NCBI RefSeq assembly: GCF_019175385.1
Contig: NC_083339.1
Location: forward strand, 76,714,307 to 76,778,306
Length of the DNA stretch: 64,000 nucleotides
Source: Lycium barbarum
Taxonomy: Eukaryota; Streptophyta; Magnoliopsida; Solanales; Solanaceae
Reading direction: 5' to 3'
The position numbers and the translations under genes were made by a program. The notes below the pieces were generated by a model that worked only from the letters and a program-made list of their open reading frames with translations, did not search any database and was not told where the DNA came from. How positions within the stretch are numbered: position 1 is the first letter of the stretch; each line of letters starts with the position of its first letter. Positions 46,887-58,793 of the stretch are shown here, piece by piece.

Positions 46887-47330
46887 TGTCACGACCCGTC
46901 TAGAGAGCCGCGACGAGCACCCGGTGCTAGCCCACTCGGGCACCCCTTAACTCACTTTTATGCTTACATCTAGGTGAGACATACAATTAAACATATAAAT
47001 CTATCCGTTCATCATTCCAGTCCCATTGGACGACAATGCCTTTATATAATGATTGGAATCTAAGCCACATCAACGTACATGAGCCGACAAGGCTATCAAA
47101 ATGATATACAAAATATGGGCCGACAAGGCCAGACATATCTAACCATATACAAGTGACTACGAGCCTCTAAGAAGAGTATAACATAACACATAAGCGGGAC
47201 AGGACCCCGCTATGCCCATAATATGTACACCAAAGAATAAGTACCCAAAGCTATGGCTCCGAATGAAATAGAGCTCCGCTAAGAAATCACTGAGAATGTA
47301 GCTACGAATCAACTCTGTCTCCCTGGCCAC

Positions 47331-47387
47331 CTGCGGGCATGACGCAGCGTCCACAACAAAAGGACGTCAGTACGAAGAATGTACTGA
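47331..47387 (-). promoter_or_regulatory. Three-stem LTR module, copy 10 (minus)
   Basis: Stem 1 TCAGTAC with GTACTGA; stem 2 CGTCC with GGACG, fully paired yet different from CCCCC with GGGGG; stem 3 CTGCG with CGCAG. Confidence 0.62.
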
Positions 47388-47401
47388 GTATGTAAAGCAT
47401 A

Positions 47402-47406
47402 GTCAA
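47402..47406. repeat. S13 target-site duplication, left
   Basis: GTCAA before the solo LTR, repeated at 51027-51031. Confidence 0.9.
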
Positions 47407-47844
47407 TGTAACGACCCAACTCCGTAGGCCGCGACTAGTGCTCGACATGGACACTCGTACATACTTACTAATCAGATTTCACTTACGTTTACATATTATG
47501 AATCTCGTGCATACAAAATCATAAACATATCAACTAAACCGTTACTTATCATAACACATAAGTCGATCATGTTAACGTAATGTAAGGAAAAACCAGACAC
47601 AAACCAAATAAACATCTCCGAACAAGCATGACCCATAACCCACATACATGTCTACAGGCCTCTAATACAGACAACAGAATCATATGACGGGACAGGGCCC
47701 CGCCGTACCCCAGAATAATCATAACCACAAAGATATATACAACTGAAGGGTCTGTACCAAAAAGATAGGCTCCGGATCAAAGGATCACTCCAAACAGCAG
47801 ACTGTGTACCTAGGCTGGAGGATCACCACAATAAGCGTCTGTAC

Positions 47845-47902
47845 CTGCGTGGCATGAAGTGCAGCCCCCGAAGAAAGGGGGTCAGTACGGAATATGTACC
47901 GA
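47845..47902 (-). promoter_or_regulatory. Three-stem LTR module, copy 11 (minus)
   Basis: Stem 1 TCGGTAC with GTACTGA (one G-U), stem 2 CCCCC with GGGGG, stem 3 CTGC with GCAG. Confidence 0.6.
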
Positions 47903-48265
47903 GTAAGTAAAGCAGGGAATACAGGAAACAAAATATACCAGATCAACGGTACAAAAGTAAATACATTATCCGAATTGTCAAAGCACTATTTCCCGATCAC
48001 TAATCACGTATACAAATGTCATATGTCAAAAAAGTGCAGGCTAGGAATATCAGATTAATTATTTCCCAAATACAGATCATCTGAGCTGAAGTCGTATGTC
48101 AGAAGAAGTACGAATCCAGACGACAGATTACTTGTTTTCCAGACACAGATCATATATATCAATATCATAGGTCAGAAGAAGTACAGAGGATACAGAATGT
48201 CAGAGAACTTACTTTCCAAACACAAATCGTGCATATCATAATCGTATATCGTATGTGTGTGTATA

Positions 48266-48718
48266 ATAGATCCCGACCCTTCCGTGAGGGATGCGGTGGA
48301 TAGAATCATATAGCAGATCCCGGCCCTTAGTAAGGGACGCGGTGGACAGAATCGTTAGATGTCAAAGACAGATATCATATGTACATGTAACAGATCCCGA
48401 CCCTTCAATAAGGGACGCGGTGAACAGAAATATCAATGCATGTCAGAATCATATAAAATATATGCAGATAACAGATCCCGGCCCCTTTACTAAGGGACGC
48501 AGTGAGTCATATGTCATGTGTGCATGTAACAGAACCGGGCCCTCTACTGCGGGACGCGGTGAATCATATATCATATGCCATCCTGGCCACCGCCCCGTAT
48601 CATCATAAACATACATATAACAGAACCCGGCCCGCAAGTGAGAGGGACGCGGTGAACAATGCAGAGGAAGATGCACGATAACATAACATAACCTGGCCCG
48701 GGCGCAGTGAATAACATA
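48266..48718 (-). repeat. Seven-unit hairpin repeat array in S13
   Basis: Units start near 48269, 48314, 48393, 48474, 48531, 48622 and 48687. On the plus strand each has CAGATCCCGGCCC, a variable centre and GGGACGCGGTGAAC. The centres are inverted repeats with different arms, for example CCCTT with AAGGG (48319, 48401). Confidence 0.75.
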
Positions 48719-51026
48719 CTGAGGCTTGCACGAACAGAGCAGTGAGAAACCATGTACACATATATCCAGACTCGAGAGATACGAACACTTACCGACATTT
48801 GAAGATCATATACATATTCCGAGTCGATCGGAGTTAATATGTGAAAGTTACGGATATTTTTACCACAGAGCATTTACGAACATTTCAAAGCAAATCTAAA
48901 CGACAGATCAGTTCGAAGGAATCGGACGATAGTCATAAAGTATATATATACCTTTGGATGGCACGATGGATGGTATCAGAATAAAGCCTTTAGAATCGTT
49001 TACATATCCAAATACGTTATAACAATCATTGGAATAGTTACAACACTTATCGTTTAATAAACGGAACAATGATCAAAAGTTTCCTTTGAATACCGTGCGA
49101 AAGATATCATATACAACATTTAAGGGACCCGATAGGACAACTCAAATGATAAATCATAATAAAGAAATCGAACGATAATCATAGTGTCTTGCGGATGTCA
49201 CAAGGGGTTATGTCAAAATAATCTTTCTGGGATCGTTTTACACTTCAAAATATGTCATAAGACTCAAAGGAATAGTCAAAACACTTATCGTTTAGTAGTT
49301 GAGGGAGTAGTTAAAGGTTCCTTTAATTATTGCTCGAAACAAGTCAATAATGCAATAGGAGCGGGTTCGGAAATAGTGGGCCCACCACGGGTCACCCGAG
49401 GTGGCGGACACAAATTACGTACATTAAGCTTTATGGAGTCACTTATGAATGTTTTAGTAAGTCCGGTTCCATTAGGGCAAGTTGTAGATGCTTACGCAAT
49501 TGTTTCAACAAAGCATGAAGTACTTAGTTCAATTCTATTGAATGAAAAAGGGTCAAATTCAACCTCGGATTTTTAGAAATAGAGTTGTCCCCGAGGCTCG
49601 TATCCAAACCTATTATGTCTGAGACATGCCAAAAGAAGGAAAGGTAAACCTTTACATACCTTTTCCGCTCCTTACGCTACTCCAAATTCAAATCCCGTTT
49701 ACTCCAAAATCTACATTTGGTCACAATTACCAAATATAAATTATATGCTTTTAGAAATTCAATCTTAAATCCATATTTGTCTACAGAAATTACGGCAGCA
49801 CTTCCCCTATAAATTCAACATCCCCGAGAATTTAATTCGGCCAAAACATCAATAACAACACCAACAACAATACCAACAACATCAACAATCAATACAAAAC
49901 ACATTCTGACATAAATAGTCTCCCTTTCTACATAACGCAACAACTTCTACTCCAACTTCACATTTCCAAACCAATACCAACTTTTCATATTTATTTACTA
50001 ACTCAAGATCATTCAAATACAATTCAAGAGCATTTCATATCATTCTACCAAATATACAAAAATTCCACCGAAACCATAATATACCCGAAACTTCCAACCT
50101 TCGACATAAATATTCACAACATATTTTTATCTTCCACATTCATGAACTACGCTAACAATTCACACGTTAACAATGTTATTTCCGCAAAAATAAGAAACGA
50201 CACTAGTCTTACATTAGCTTCCAGATCAGTTCGCAACAAGTCCAACATGCATTTAAATTGTTAAACTCTCATTTCCATCATGGAATACATGTCAACAACA
50301 ACCAAATTGCTAGATAAAATAATTGGTTCATTACTCCTACACACACACATGCACACGGCCACACACCTATACACACGACCACCATGCACAACTCCATATT
50401 TTCATGAATTCTTTCCATTCCTACATACTACAACATAAACAAACCATCCATAACACATAAAAGAGAATTAAATCTTACCTTTTTTCTCAACTTCCCAACT
50501 TAGCTAAGGTTATGATTTTGCGACAAAGAGCGGTTTTCTTGTTTCAACAACTATACCACGTTGAAGAGGGCCTTCAACTTAGTAAGAATACTAGAAGAAA
50601 CAATATATTTGGACAAGATTTATGATCTTCTTTTTTTCTCCCTCCTTGGCCGAAAGTTGGGGTGGTCTTTTGTTCTTCCAAGTTTCTTGAATTTTCTATG
50701 GGTTGAAGATGACTTAGTCATCTTTTATTAATTTGTCACATGAATTAATTAAATGGGCTTGGGCCATTCACCTTATGGCCGGCCACCCTCCAAATGTTGG
50801 GCCTTTGTTTTCATTTTTTTTAGCCCAATTAATTATGGGTCACATTTTGTAATTCACGAAACTAATTTCTGAAATTCCAATTTTGCCCTTAGCCTTCCTC
50901 GATATTTCTGTGTCAATATTTTTCATGAACAACATATATATTGAATGACACCAAAATATTGCCCCATCTCTTACTAGTCACAATTATTTCAAATTTTTCC
51001 GAATATGCAAAATACGGGATATAACA

Positions 51027-53098
51027 GTCAATATCAATATAGAAGCATAGATTGCATAACCTATTAATAGCATAGGATGGGAGATGGCAATATCATCGTC
51101 ATATACACTTACTTGCCTTTCATAGGAACTTTCCATTGCTAATACGTATTTGTGTACATACATCACTATCCGTATTCCACCATAATACCCGCACCATATT
51201 TGTGCTCGTATTCGTATACATGCCCTTATTCAGGCTCATATACATGGTCATATCATGTTCGTATTCATATCATATACATAATCATATCATACACATAGCA
51301 TTTACATAGCATACCTGACCACGTAGGATCGGTGTTTCATACCTATCCTTATATAACATACCCGACCACGTAGGATCGGTGTTTCACGTACCTAACCAAA
51401 TATAGGCTCGGTGATCATACATACTTGGCCAACCAAGGCTCAGTGTTACACGTACCTGGCCCTTCCGAGGCTCAGCGTTGTCCATACCCAACTGCAGTGG
51501 TGTGCGCGCGTTACGTAAATATACGTACATATACATCTATACATATACTACCCGGCCATATAAGCTCGGTGTTCCATAATAGTCATACATAAACACAATA
51601 GGTCATAAGCATCTTTACTTTTAACCCCATTATCATAGTCGTCATCGTTATTATCATTATAGCCATCATCAATACCATTATCACTATCATCATCATTCAT
51701 TTCATCTACCTTAATAGGCCTACTCGTCATGTGAGGAACTTAGTACAATCGTAGCGTATCAAGAATCATGAGCTTACAAGCTCGGAAGATAAAATCATTT
51801 GAAAGACAACATACTCGTATAGAGCATTTAGATGTTTGGCCAAAGAACCATGCCTTATGAAATAAGGGTTAGCCTTACATACCTTTCTGTTGCTCTATTC
51901 TACACTTGCGCGTTCTCCTCCGATGCTAGCGTTTCTACCTTCATTGAAGTCATACTATCATTATAATCGATAGCTAGCATATATGACTAAAGCTAGATAA
52001 AATCGGACAGCATCTCCTCCATAACGTATCTCAACTCCCAAACGTCAATAATAAATTCACGATGCCATAACAATAGCCATTACTCATTCACATTATCCAT
52101 ATTTCTAGACTTACATTCAATTCATCCATAACATGGCCATAACACACACGACGTCTATTTACATACATTGTTCATCTCATGTTCTCAACATCATTTATAT
52201 CATATTTACATCATAATACAACAAGACTCATAGGTCAATTCATACTATTTCTCAAAATGACACTATTCCATATTCATGACTCATTTTTCTATACTCTTCT
52301 ACAATCCAAGTATTTTAACTCTTAACTGCCTTGAACAACATAGAAATATCATGAATCTTACCTTAAATGTTGTAGGAACAAGCTTTAGTTGATAATACTC
52401 CACTTTGAGCAAAACCCTAGTTTATCTCTATTTGGATTTCTTGACCTTGGATGATCTTGATGGTTTCCTTACACTTAATTCCCTTGATTTATGTTGTTGA
52501 TCACCAAATATCCTTGAATTCTTATGGAATATATGTAGAGAGATGTTCTAGAGAGAAGGGGTGTGATGTAGAAGTGAAATGAAATAAGCCTTGGTCCCCT
52601 TATTTAATGACTTAAAAATCTGATTTGAAGTGCCCAGTGGTCGTAAACATGGTTTACGGACCGTCCTTCGTGGTCGTATTTAATCATATGAGAACTAGAA
52701 ACTCAAACTGAGATGTGGTGATTTACGGACGCAGTTTACGGGCCCGCAAACCACTTTACGGTCCGTATTTTGGGTCGTTTTTAACCATTTGCTCATTTGG
52801 CAGAAAGTTGAAGTTTTGGAAGACAAAATACGACATGGCAATTTACGGACCGTATACCACTTTACGGTCCGTATTTCATTTTACGACCACTGGCCAGAAT
52901 GCAAACTTGCAACTTTTCACATTTCCAAAACCTATGATTATTCATTATGGAGCATAACCTCTTTCTTATTGCGATTGCCTTCGGAATCTCACTTAGGGTC
53001 GTCAAATGTTATTTCTTACTCGCGGAAACATCATATACTCGTACTCATCACTAGTTCATTCACTTGCGTACCAACGGAAGATTTTCCAAGGTGTAACA
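51027..53098 (-). mobile_element. Tk12 3' LTR, part 2 (minus)
   Basis: Starts with the second GTCAA copy and continues the LTR to its minus-strand start TGTTACACC at 53098. It has hairpin units (51305-51575), the minus-strand GGTATGT box (51877-51883) and a GGTAAGAT donor-like site (about 52356). Its upstream end carries a palindromic island at 52640-52890 with four exact ACGGACCGT or ACGGTCCGT copies. Confidence 0.88.
52640..52890 (-). repeat. ACGG(A/T)CCGT palindromic island in Tk12 LTR
   Basis: Four exact palindromic 9-mers plus TTTACGG and CCGTAAA relatives, in the same position as the Tk9 island. Confidence 0.75.
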
Positions 53099-53132
53099 TT
53101 CTTCCCCCCTTAAGATCATTCGTCCTCGAATG
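53099..53132 (-). other. Tk12 polypurine tract and palindrome
   Basis: The minus-strand PPT AAGGGGGGAAGAA abuts the LTR; next to it CATTCG, AGGA, CGAATG (53117-53132), slightly decayed from the 9-bp N10 form. Confidence 0.8.
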
Positions 53133-53303
53133 TTAAAGTCTTCGGGGATTCTATAAAAATTTCGCCAGAGTTTCCCCTATAATATGGCACTACCATCCTG
53201 TCACAACAACCTATAATGTCGATGCCTCACAGGGCCACAACACAATAGCATACAAATTTGGCCACGCACGACCCAAAAAGCATAAAAGGAAAACATACAT
53301 ACC

Positions 53304-54659
53304 TTAAAATCTTGACGTCTCATCTTGGAATTCTTCCAAGGGCTGAAATAAATGAGGGTATTTGGATCGCATACTTTCTTTCGCTTCCCATGTCATTTCT
53401 TCTCGTTTACTGCTTCTCCATAAAACCTTAACTGAGGCCACTTCTTTGTTTCTAAGCCTCTGTACTTGCCTGTCTATTATGGCAATAGGTATCTCTTCAT
53501 AATATAACTTTTCTATCACATGTACATCACTTATTGGCGCGATCTTAGTAAGATCTCCTGCACACTTCCGAAGCATCGAGACATGGAAAAACGGATGGAC
53601 TGACTACAAATTCGGAGGTAGATCTGATTCATAGGCTACCTTGCCCACTTTTCTTACAATCTCATAAGGCCTAATGTATCGGGGAATAAGCTTCCCCTTT
53701 TTGCCAAGCCTCATTACACCCTTCATAGGCGACACTTTCAAGAATACCTAGTCTTTCACTTTGAACTCCAAGTCTCTTCGACGATTATCCGCATAGGACT
53801 TTTGGCGACTTTGGGCTGCTAACAACCGATCTTGTATGAGCTTAACTTTCTCTACAGCTTGCTGGACCAAATCTGGCCCTATCAATTTAGCCTCTCCTGT
53901 TTCAAATAACCCGATTGGGGATCTACATTTTCGCCTATATAAAGCTTCATACGGTGCCATTTGAATGCTAGAATGGTAACTATTGTTGTAAGAAAATTCA
54001 ATGAGTGGCAAATGATCATCCCAATTTCCTCCAAAATCTAGTATACATGCTCGTAACATATCTTCAAGAGTCTGAATAGTACGTTCAGCTTGTCTATCGG
54101 TCTGTGGATAAAATGCCGTGCTAAGGCTCACTTGGGTCCCTAAACCCTCTTAGAAATACTTCCAAAAGTTAGCTGTAAACTGAGTCCGTCAATCGGAGAT
54201 AATAGATACCGGAACACCATGGAGTTTCACTATGTCTTTAAGGTAAAGCTTTGCATAATCTTCTGCCACATAGGTCGTTCTGACTTGTAAGAAATGAGCT
54301 GACTTTGTGAGTCTATCCACAATCACCCATATGGAATCATACTTACGTCGACAACAGGGTAAGCCTGAAATGAAGTCCATGTTAATCACTTCCCATTTCC
54401 AAGTTGGGATTTCTATAGCTTGCAACAATCCACCCGGCTTTTGGTGCTCGATTTTTACTTGCTGGCAATTTGGACATTGAGCTACGAATTCCGCTATATC
54501 TTTATTCATTCCATTCCACCAATATATAGACTTAAGGTCATGATACATTTTCGTCTCTCCGGGGTGGATAGAGTAGCGGGAACAATGGGCTTCCCTCATT
54601 ATTTGGTGGCGTAAGTCTGCCACATCGGGAACACATAACCTGCCTCGACAGCGGAGAAC
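53304..54659 (-). pseudogene. Tk12 integrase with chromodomain
   Basis: Continues the pol frame. The HHCC zinc domain (HQIMREAHCSRYSIHPG, CPNCQQVK) is followed by the DDE core: NMDFISGLP, IISD at the second Asp, and TDRQAERTIQ with Glu (TDGQ is usual). The C-terminal module (YIGPYEIVRKVGKVAYE) and the chromodomain (IDRQVQRLRNKEVASVKVLW, EEMTWEAKESM) end the protein. Stops: TGA 54189, TAA 54150, TAG 53748 and TAG 53604; the natural stop is at 53304. The first three fit C to T or G to A; the last replaces GAG. No frameshift. Confidence 0.92.
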
Positions 54660-56405
54660 TCACACTCCTGAAATATCAAATGATGACTCCTCTTTCTGGG
54701 GGAGTGTATCTCTATACTGCATTAGCATGGAATCTTCGTATTGTCGCTCTTTCACTTCTGCTACTAACGATGAGATTGCTGAATTCTGAATAGTAGCTCT
54801 CCTGCTACCTGAGTCCACCACTCGAACTCCTAGGCTAGCTAACTGCTGGAGCTCACGGGTCATTCCCCTCTTCTCTGGTCGTACATCACATAAACTCCCC
54901 ACCGACCTGCAGCTAAGAGCATCAACTACAACATTTGCCTTTCCAGGGTGATACAAAATATCGACATCATAATCCTTTAGCAGTTCCAACCATCGTCGTT
55001 GCCGCAAATTCAACTCTTTCTGCTTGAAGATGTACTGGAGACTCTTATGATCTGTGTAGATATCCACATGGACACCATATAAATAATGTCTCCATATCTT
55101 TAATGCATGAACCACCGCAGCCAATTCCAAATCATGGGTCGGACAATTCTGCTCATGTTTCCGCAATTGCCTTGAAGCATACGCAACCACTTTACCATGT
55201 TGCATCAATACACAGCCTAGCCCAACACCTGAAGCATCACAATAAAAAACATATCCTTCCAATCCCTCTGGGAGTGTCAAGACTGGGGCAGAAGTCAATC
55301 TATCCTTCAACTCTTGGAAACTACGTTCACAAGCATATGTCCATTGAAACTTAGCTGATTTCTGGGTCAACTTTGTGAGCGGTGCAAAAATAGAAGAAAA
55401 GCCTTCAACAAACCTCCTGTAATAACCTGCGAAGCCCAAAAAGCTACGAACGACCGTAGGAGTTGTGGGCCTTGGCCAAGTCTTCACAGACTCATTCTTT
55501 TGACTATCCACTCGAATACCATCGGCTGCAACAATATGCCCCAGAAATGCAACTGAGTTCAGCCAAAACTCGCATTTGGAAAACTTTACAAACAACTCTC
55601 GAGTTCGAAGAACTCCAAGGATAGTACGCAAATGATCCGCATGTTCTACCTCGGATCTAGAATACACCAAGATATCATCAGTAAATACGATCACAAATAA
55701 ATCTAGGAAGGGCCTAAACACATTGTTCATCAAGTCCATAAATACTGCTGGTGCATTAGTTAGCCCAAATGACATCACCCGAAACTCGAAATGACTATAT
55801 CTTGTTCTGAAGGCTGTCTTAGGGATATCTTTATCCCTAACTCTCACTTGATGATACCCGGACCTCAAATCAATCTTTGCAAACCATTTGGCGCCTTGCA
55901 ATTGATCAAATAAATCATCAATCCTCGAAAGAGGATATTTATTGTTAATCGTCACCTTATTCAATTGCCGATAATCAATGCACATTCTCAAGGAGACATC
56001 TTTCTTTCGAACGAACAATACGGGTGCTCCCCACGGGGATGAACTAGGCCTAATAAAGCCTTTATCAAGCAAATCTTTCAATTGCTCCTTCAACTCCTTC
56101 AATTCTGCAGGTGCCATTCTATAAGGAGGAATAGATATAGGCTTAGTGTCTAGCAACACATCAATAGCAAAGTCAATCTCCCGCACGGGAGGAAGGCCTG
56201 GAAGCTCTTCCGGGAACACATCTGGAAATTCATTTACTACGGGAATTGACTGAAGGGTTGGCGATTCAGCTTCCATATCTTGAACTCGCACTAGGTGATA
56301 AATACATCCCTTTATGACCATCTTCCTTGCCTTTAGATAGGAAATAAACCTACCTTTTGGTGAAGCCGTATTCCCTTTCCATTCTAAAACTGGTTCACCC
56401 GAAAA
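54660..56405 (-). pseudogene. Tk12 reverse transcriptase and RNase H
   Basis: Open from just after the TAG at 56406 to the TGA at 54660, over 550 codons. It contains [34 protein letters not shown] (Asp to Val; KKDG is usual), [13 protein letters not shown], and catalytic FTDD at about codons 811-813 counted from the gag start (55674-55679 for the Asp pair). RNase H follows with [25 protein letters not shown] and [20 protein letters not shown] replaces the common ADALSRR. The family normally replicates element RNA into DNA inside Gag particles; upstream and downstream stops prevent that here. Confidence 0.92.
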
Positions 56406-56749
56406 CTAGAAACGAACCATCTTCATTCTACAATCAACATTGGCATAACAAGAAGCCAACCAATCCATGCCCATAATGACATCAAAATATACCATCTGTA
56501 GTTCATGCAAGTCAACTATAGTACGGAGGTCACATATCACAACTACACAATCTCTATATACTCGGCTTGCTATTACCGATTCACCCACGGGTGTAGACAC
56601 CTCAAAAGGTTTGATCGACTCTGGCTCGATTTTAAATCGACCCGCAATATATGGAGTAACATAGGACAATGTGGATCCCGGATCAATCAAAGCATATACA
56701 TCATGAGAGAATACCGATAATATACCTGTGACCATGTCAGGACAAGACT
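56406..56749 (-). pseudogene. Tk12 protease
   Basis: The aspartic protease region in frame between gag and [22 protein letters not shown] (active-site Asp at 56682-56684, about codon 477 from the gag start) and [21 protein letters not shown] in place of DSG/DTG is shared with Tk3 and appears normal for these copies. It ends at TAG 56406 (CAG in Tk3, RFQF). Confidence 0.88.
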
Positions 56750-58112
56750 CAAGATCCTGGCGTCCAGCCAAAGCATAAATACGGTGCTGAGGACCGCTAG
56801 AACTGGGAGCTCTCCCTCTGCCTCTACCATGGCCAACTGGTGCATGTGGACCTGGCGCCATAGGGCGCATATAAGATGAAGATCTGGCTAATGACCCTGA
56901 GGGCTGGGTCCTACCCCTACCATGAACCAAGGGGCAATCACGCATGATATGGCCTGGCCGACCATATGAATAGCAACCATATGAACCCGATCGACATTGA
57001 CCCCAATGCAACTTCCCACACTGGGAACATCATGGTACGGGCGGCCTTGCCTGACCCGAATCACCTCTTAACTGGGACCCTGAAGAACTCGGACTCGGCC
57101 CCGCACGAGCAGATCTATCAAATCTCTGGCCTGAAAATTGTGGAGGTGCACTAGTCATAGAGTATCCTGAATGCCCAGAAAACTGCTGCCTGTGCCCACC
57201 TCTAATCTCACTTATCGGACCCGAAGATCTGGCCCTCTTGCTATTGCCCCTATCTTGCTCACGTTCCCTTCTTTGCTGTTGCAGGATTTCTTCTAAGTTT
57301 TGAGCACGGGCCTGAATGCGTGCAATATCCATACCGTCCTGAAGGGACGCAGTCAAGCATCTATCCATCAAATGTGACCCTAGGCCTTTCACAAATCGGT
57401 GTACCCGGTCACCCATATCCTCTACCATAGCCGAAGCACACCTAGCCAAGGAATTGAAGCAGAGACTATACTCTAGAGCACTCATGCTACCTTGCCTCAA
57501 ATTTAAGAACTTATCGGCTCTAGCTCGCCGAACTTCTGGAGGCATGTTATGTCGGAGAAAAGCATCAACAAACTCTTGCCATACCGGGGGAGGTGCATTG
57601 GCTCCCCGTGAAGCCATCCAGACTGTATACCATTGGATCGAGACATCTCTCAATCTATATGACGCTAACTCCACCGATTCAGTGTCCGAAGCATGTATCA
57701 ATCGAAGCGTCCTCAACATACCATCAATGAAATCCTGAGGGTCCTCTTCCGGCTTCGACCAAAAGAATTCCGGAGGGTTTAAAGTAATGAAGTCACGGGC
57801 CCTTGAACTAACAGCCCTATCACCTTGCCCTGAACTTTGCCTCTGAGTCTGGGCCGCAACCAATTGAGTCAGCAAATTAATGGCCTCTTTCACATCTTGG
57901 CCCGAAGCATCCAGTGGAGGAGCTGGAGGTGCTGGAGCTGGGGCTGAGGCTCCCTCACGCTCCTCTAATATAGGCACTGAACGGGAGGATTGGGGTTGAG
58001 CTGCACTCTGGGACTCACTTTCCTCTACTACCGGTGGCGGTGCTTTTTCAGCCCGCTTTTCTACCACCATCTTGCCCTTTTGGGCAGCTGTAACTTTCCT
58101 CTCTCTAGGCAT
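56750..58112 (-). pseudogene. Tk12 gag
   Basis: Starts ATGCCTAGAGAGAGG at 58112, two bases after an acceptor-like GTATTTTAG. The ATG at 58145 is within the presumed intron. Order: lysine-rich N-terminus, proline/alanine linker, a leucine-rich segment (VKEAINLLTQLVAAQTQRQS), Gag core (PPEFFWSKPEEDPQDFI, QWYTVWMASRG, LRQGSMSALEYSLCF), glutamine/arginine-rich region, zinc knuckles. TGA at 57030 replaces CGA just before CSQCGKLHWGQC. The second knuckle reads GCYSYGRPGHIMRDC, with its second Cys changed to Tyr (G to A). Only one stop in gag, so most of the protein could be made if transcribed. Confidence 0.92.
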
Positions 58113-58225
58113 TTCTAAAATACACAACACACGATTAAGGAACAAGAATTTCTTATATCATAGCTCAATCGCACGATTCTTATGAAGAAAGAAGGTCATT
58201 CATTCCTAAAATGTCCGCAGCTTCT

Positions 58226-58261
58226 TGTTTATAAGTGTGGCGCGCAACACACCCATAACCA
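58226..58261 (-). other. Kissing-loop candidate, Tk12
   Basis: Minus strand: outer arms TGGTTAT and ATAAACA (one mismatch), inner arms GGTGTG and CACACT (one G-U), loop TTGCGCGC with palindromic GCGCGC. Confidence 0.62.
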
Positions 58262-58306
58262 AGACTCTACTAGACACGGCTCGTAGACACACCCTAGGAC
58301 TGAACT

Positions 58307-58318
58307 GCTCTGATACCA
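58307..58318 (-). other. Tk12 primer-binding site (tRNA-iMet)
   Basis: Minus strand TGGTATCAGAGC, exact. Confidence 0.9.
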
Positions 58319-58323
58319 CTTTT

Positions 58324-58375
58324 TTCACGACCCGTCTAGAGGGACGCGACGAGCACCGGGTGCTAGCCCATTCGG
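58324..58375 (-). mobile_element. Tk12 5' LTR stub
   Basis: About 50 bp of LTR end (TTCACGACCCGTC onward, first bases mutated from TGTCACG). It then joins the gag of a sister copy at CGGGC, a short stretch shared by both partners. Confidence 0.82.
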
Positions 58376-58679
58376 GCCCTTGCACTAACAGTCCTGTCAC
58401 CTTGCCCTGCGCTTGGCCTCTGAGTCTGGGCCGCAACCAACTGAGTCAACAAATTAATGGCCTCTCTCACGTCTTGGCCCGAAGCATTCGGTGGAGGAGC
58501 TGGAGCTGGGGCTGAGGCTCCCACGTGCTCCTCGGTAATAGGCACTGTCTGGGAGGACTGAGATTGAGCCGCACTCTGGGACTCATCTTCCTCTACTACC
58601 GGTGGCGGTGCTCTTTCAGCCCGCTTTCTGCCACCGTCTTGCCCTTTTGGGCTGCTGTAGCCTTTTTCTTTTTAGGCAT
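58376..58679 (-). pseudogene. Tk14 gag 5' fragment
   Basis: Minus strand from ATGCCTAAAAAG (58679). The N-terminus and linker are similar to Tk12 gag. A one-base deletion near 58615 shifts the frame, and the segment VREAINLLTQLVAAQTQRPS continues in the next frame until the junction at 58375. The rest of this element's gag and pol is missing. Confidence 0.85.
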
Positions 58680-58793
58680 CTCTGAAATACACAACACACG
58701 ATTTTAGGAACAAGAATTTCTTACATCATAGCTCTATCGCACGATTCTTATGAAGAAAGAAGGTCATATATTCCTAAAATGTCCGCAGCTTCT

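Larger units (their letters stand above)
46887..47406 (-). mobile_element. Tk12 3' LTR, part 1 (minus)
   Basis: Begins TGTCACGACCCGTC and matches Tk9 29195-29715. It contains a three-stem module at 47331-47387 and is interrupted by S13 at 47407. Confidence 0.88.
47407..51026 (-). mobile_element. S13: solo LTR, 3620 bp, minus strand
   Basis: Minus strand from TGTTATATCCCG (51026) to CGTTACA (47407), flanked by GTCAA on both sides, with the Tk12 LTR continuous across it. No interior is present, so the element was removed by recombination between its LTRs. It holds a three-stem module (47845-47902), a seven-unit hairpin array, the GGTATGT box (49664-49670) and a GGTAAGATTT donor-like site (about 50475). 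The 130-codon ORF at 49184-49576 has no recognisable domain and is probably chance. Confidence 0.92.

Noticed and set aside
48266..48718. Possible CRISPR-like or satellite array
   Set aside because: Repeats vary in both arms and spacing and lie inside a solo LTR; better seen as LTR hairpin repeats.
49184..49576. 130-codon ORF
   Set aside because: Lies inside solo LTR S13, has no recognisable motif, and its length is compatible with chance.
53304..53576. Host chromodomain gene
   Set aside because: In frame with the upstream integrase and followed by PPT and LTR, so it is the integrase C-terminus of Tk12.
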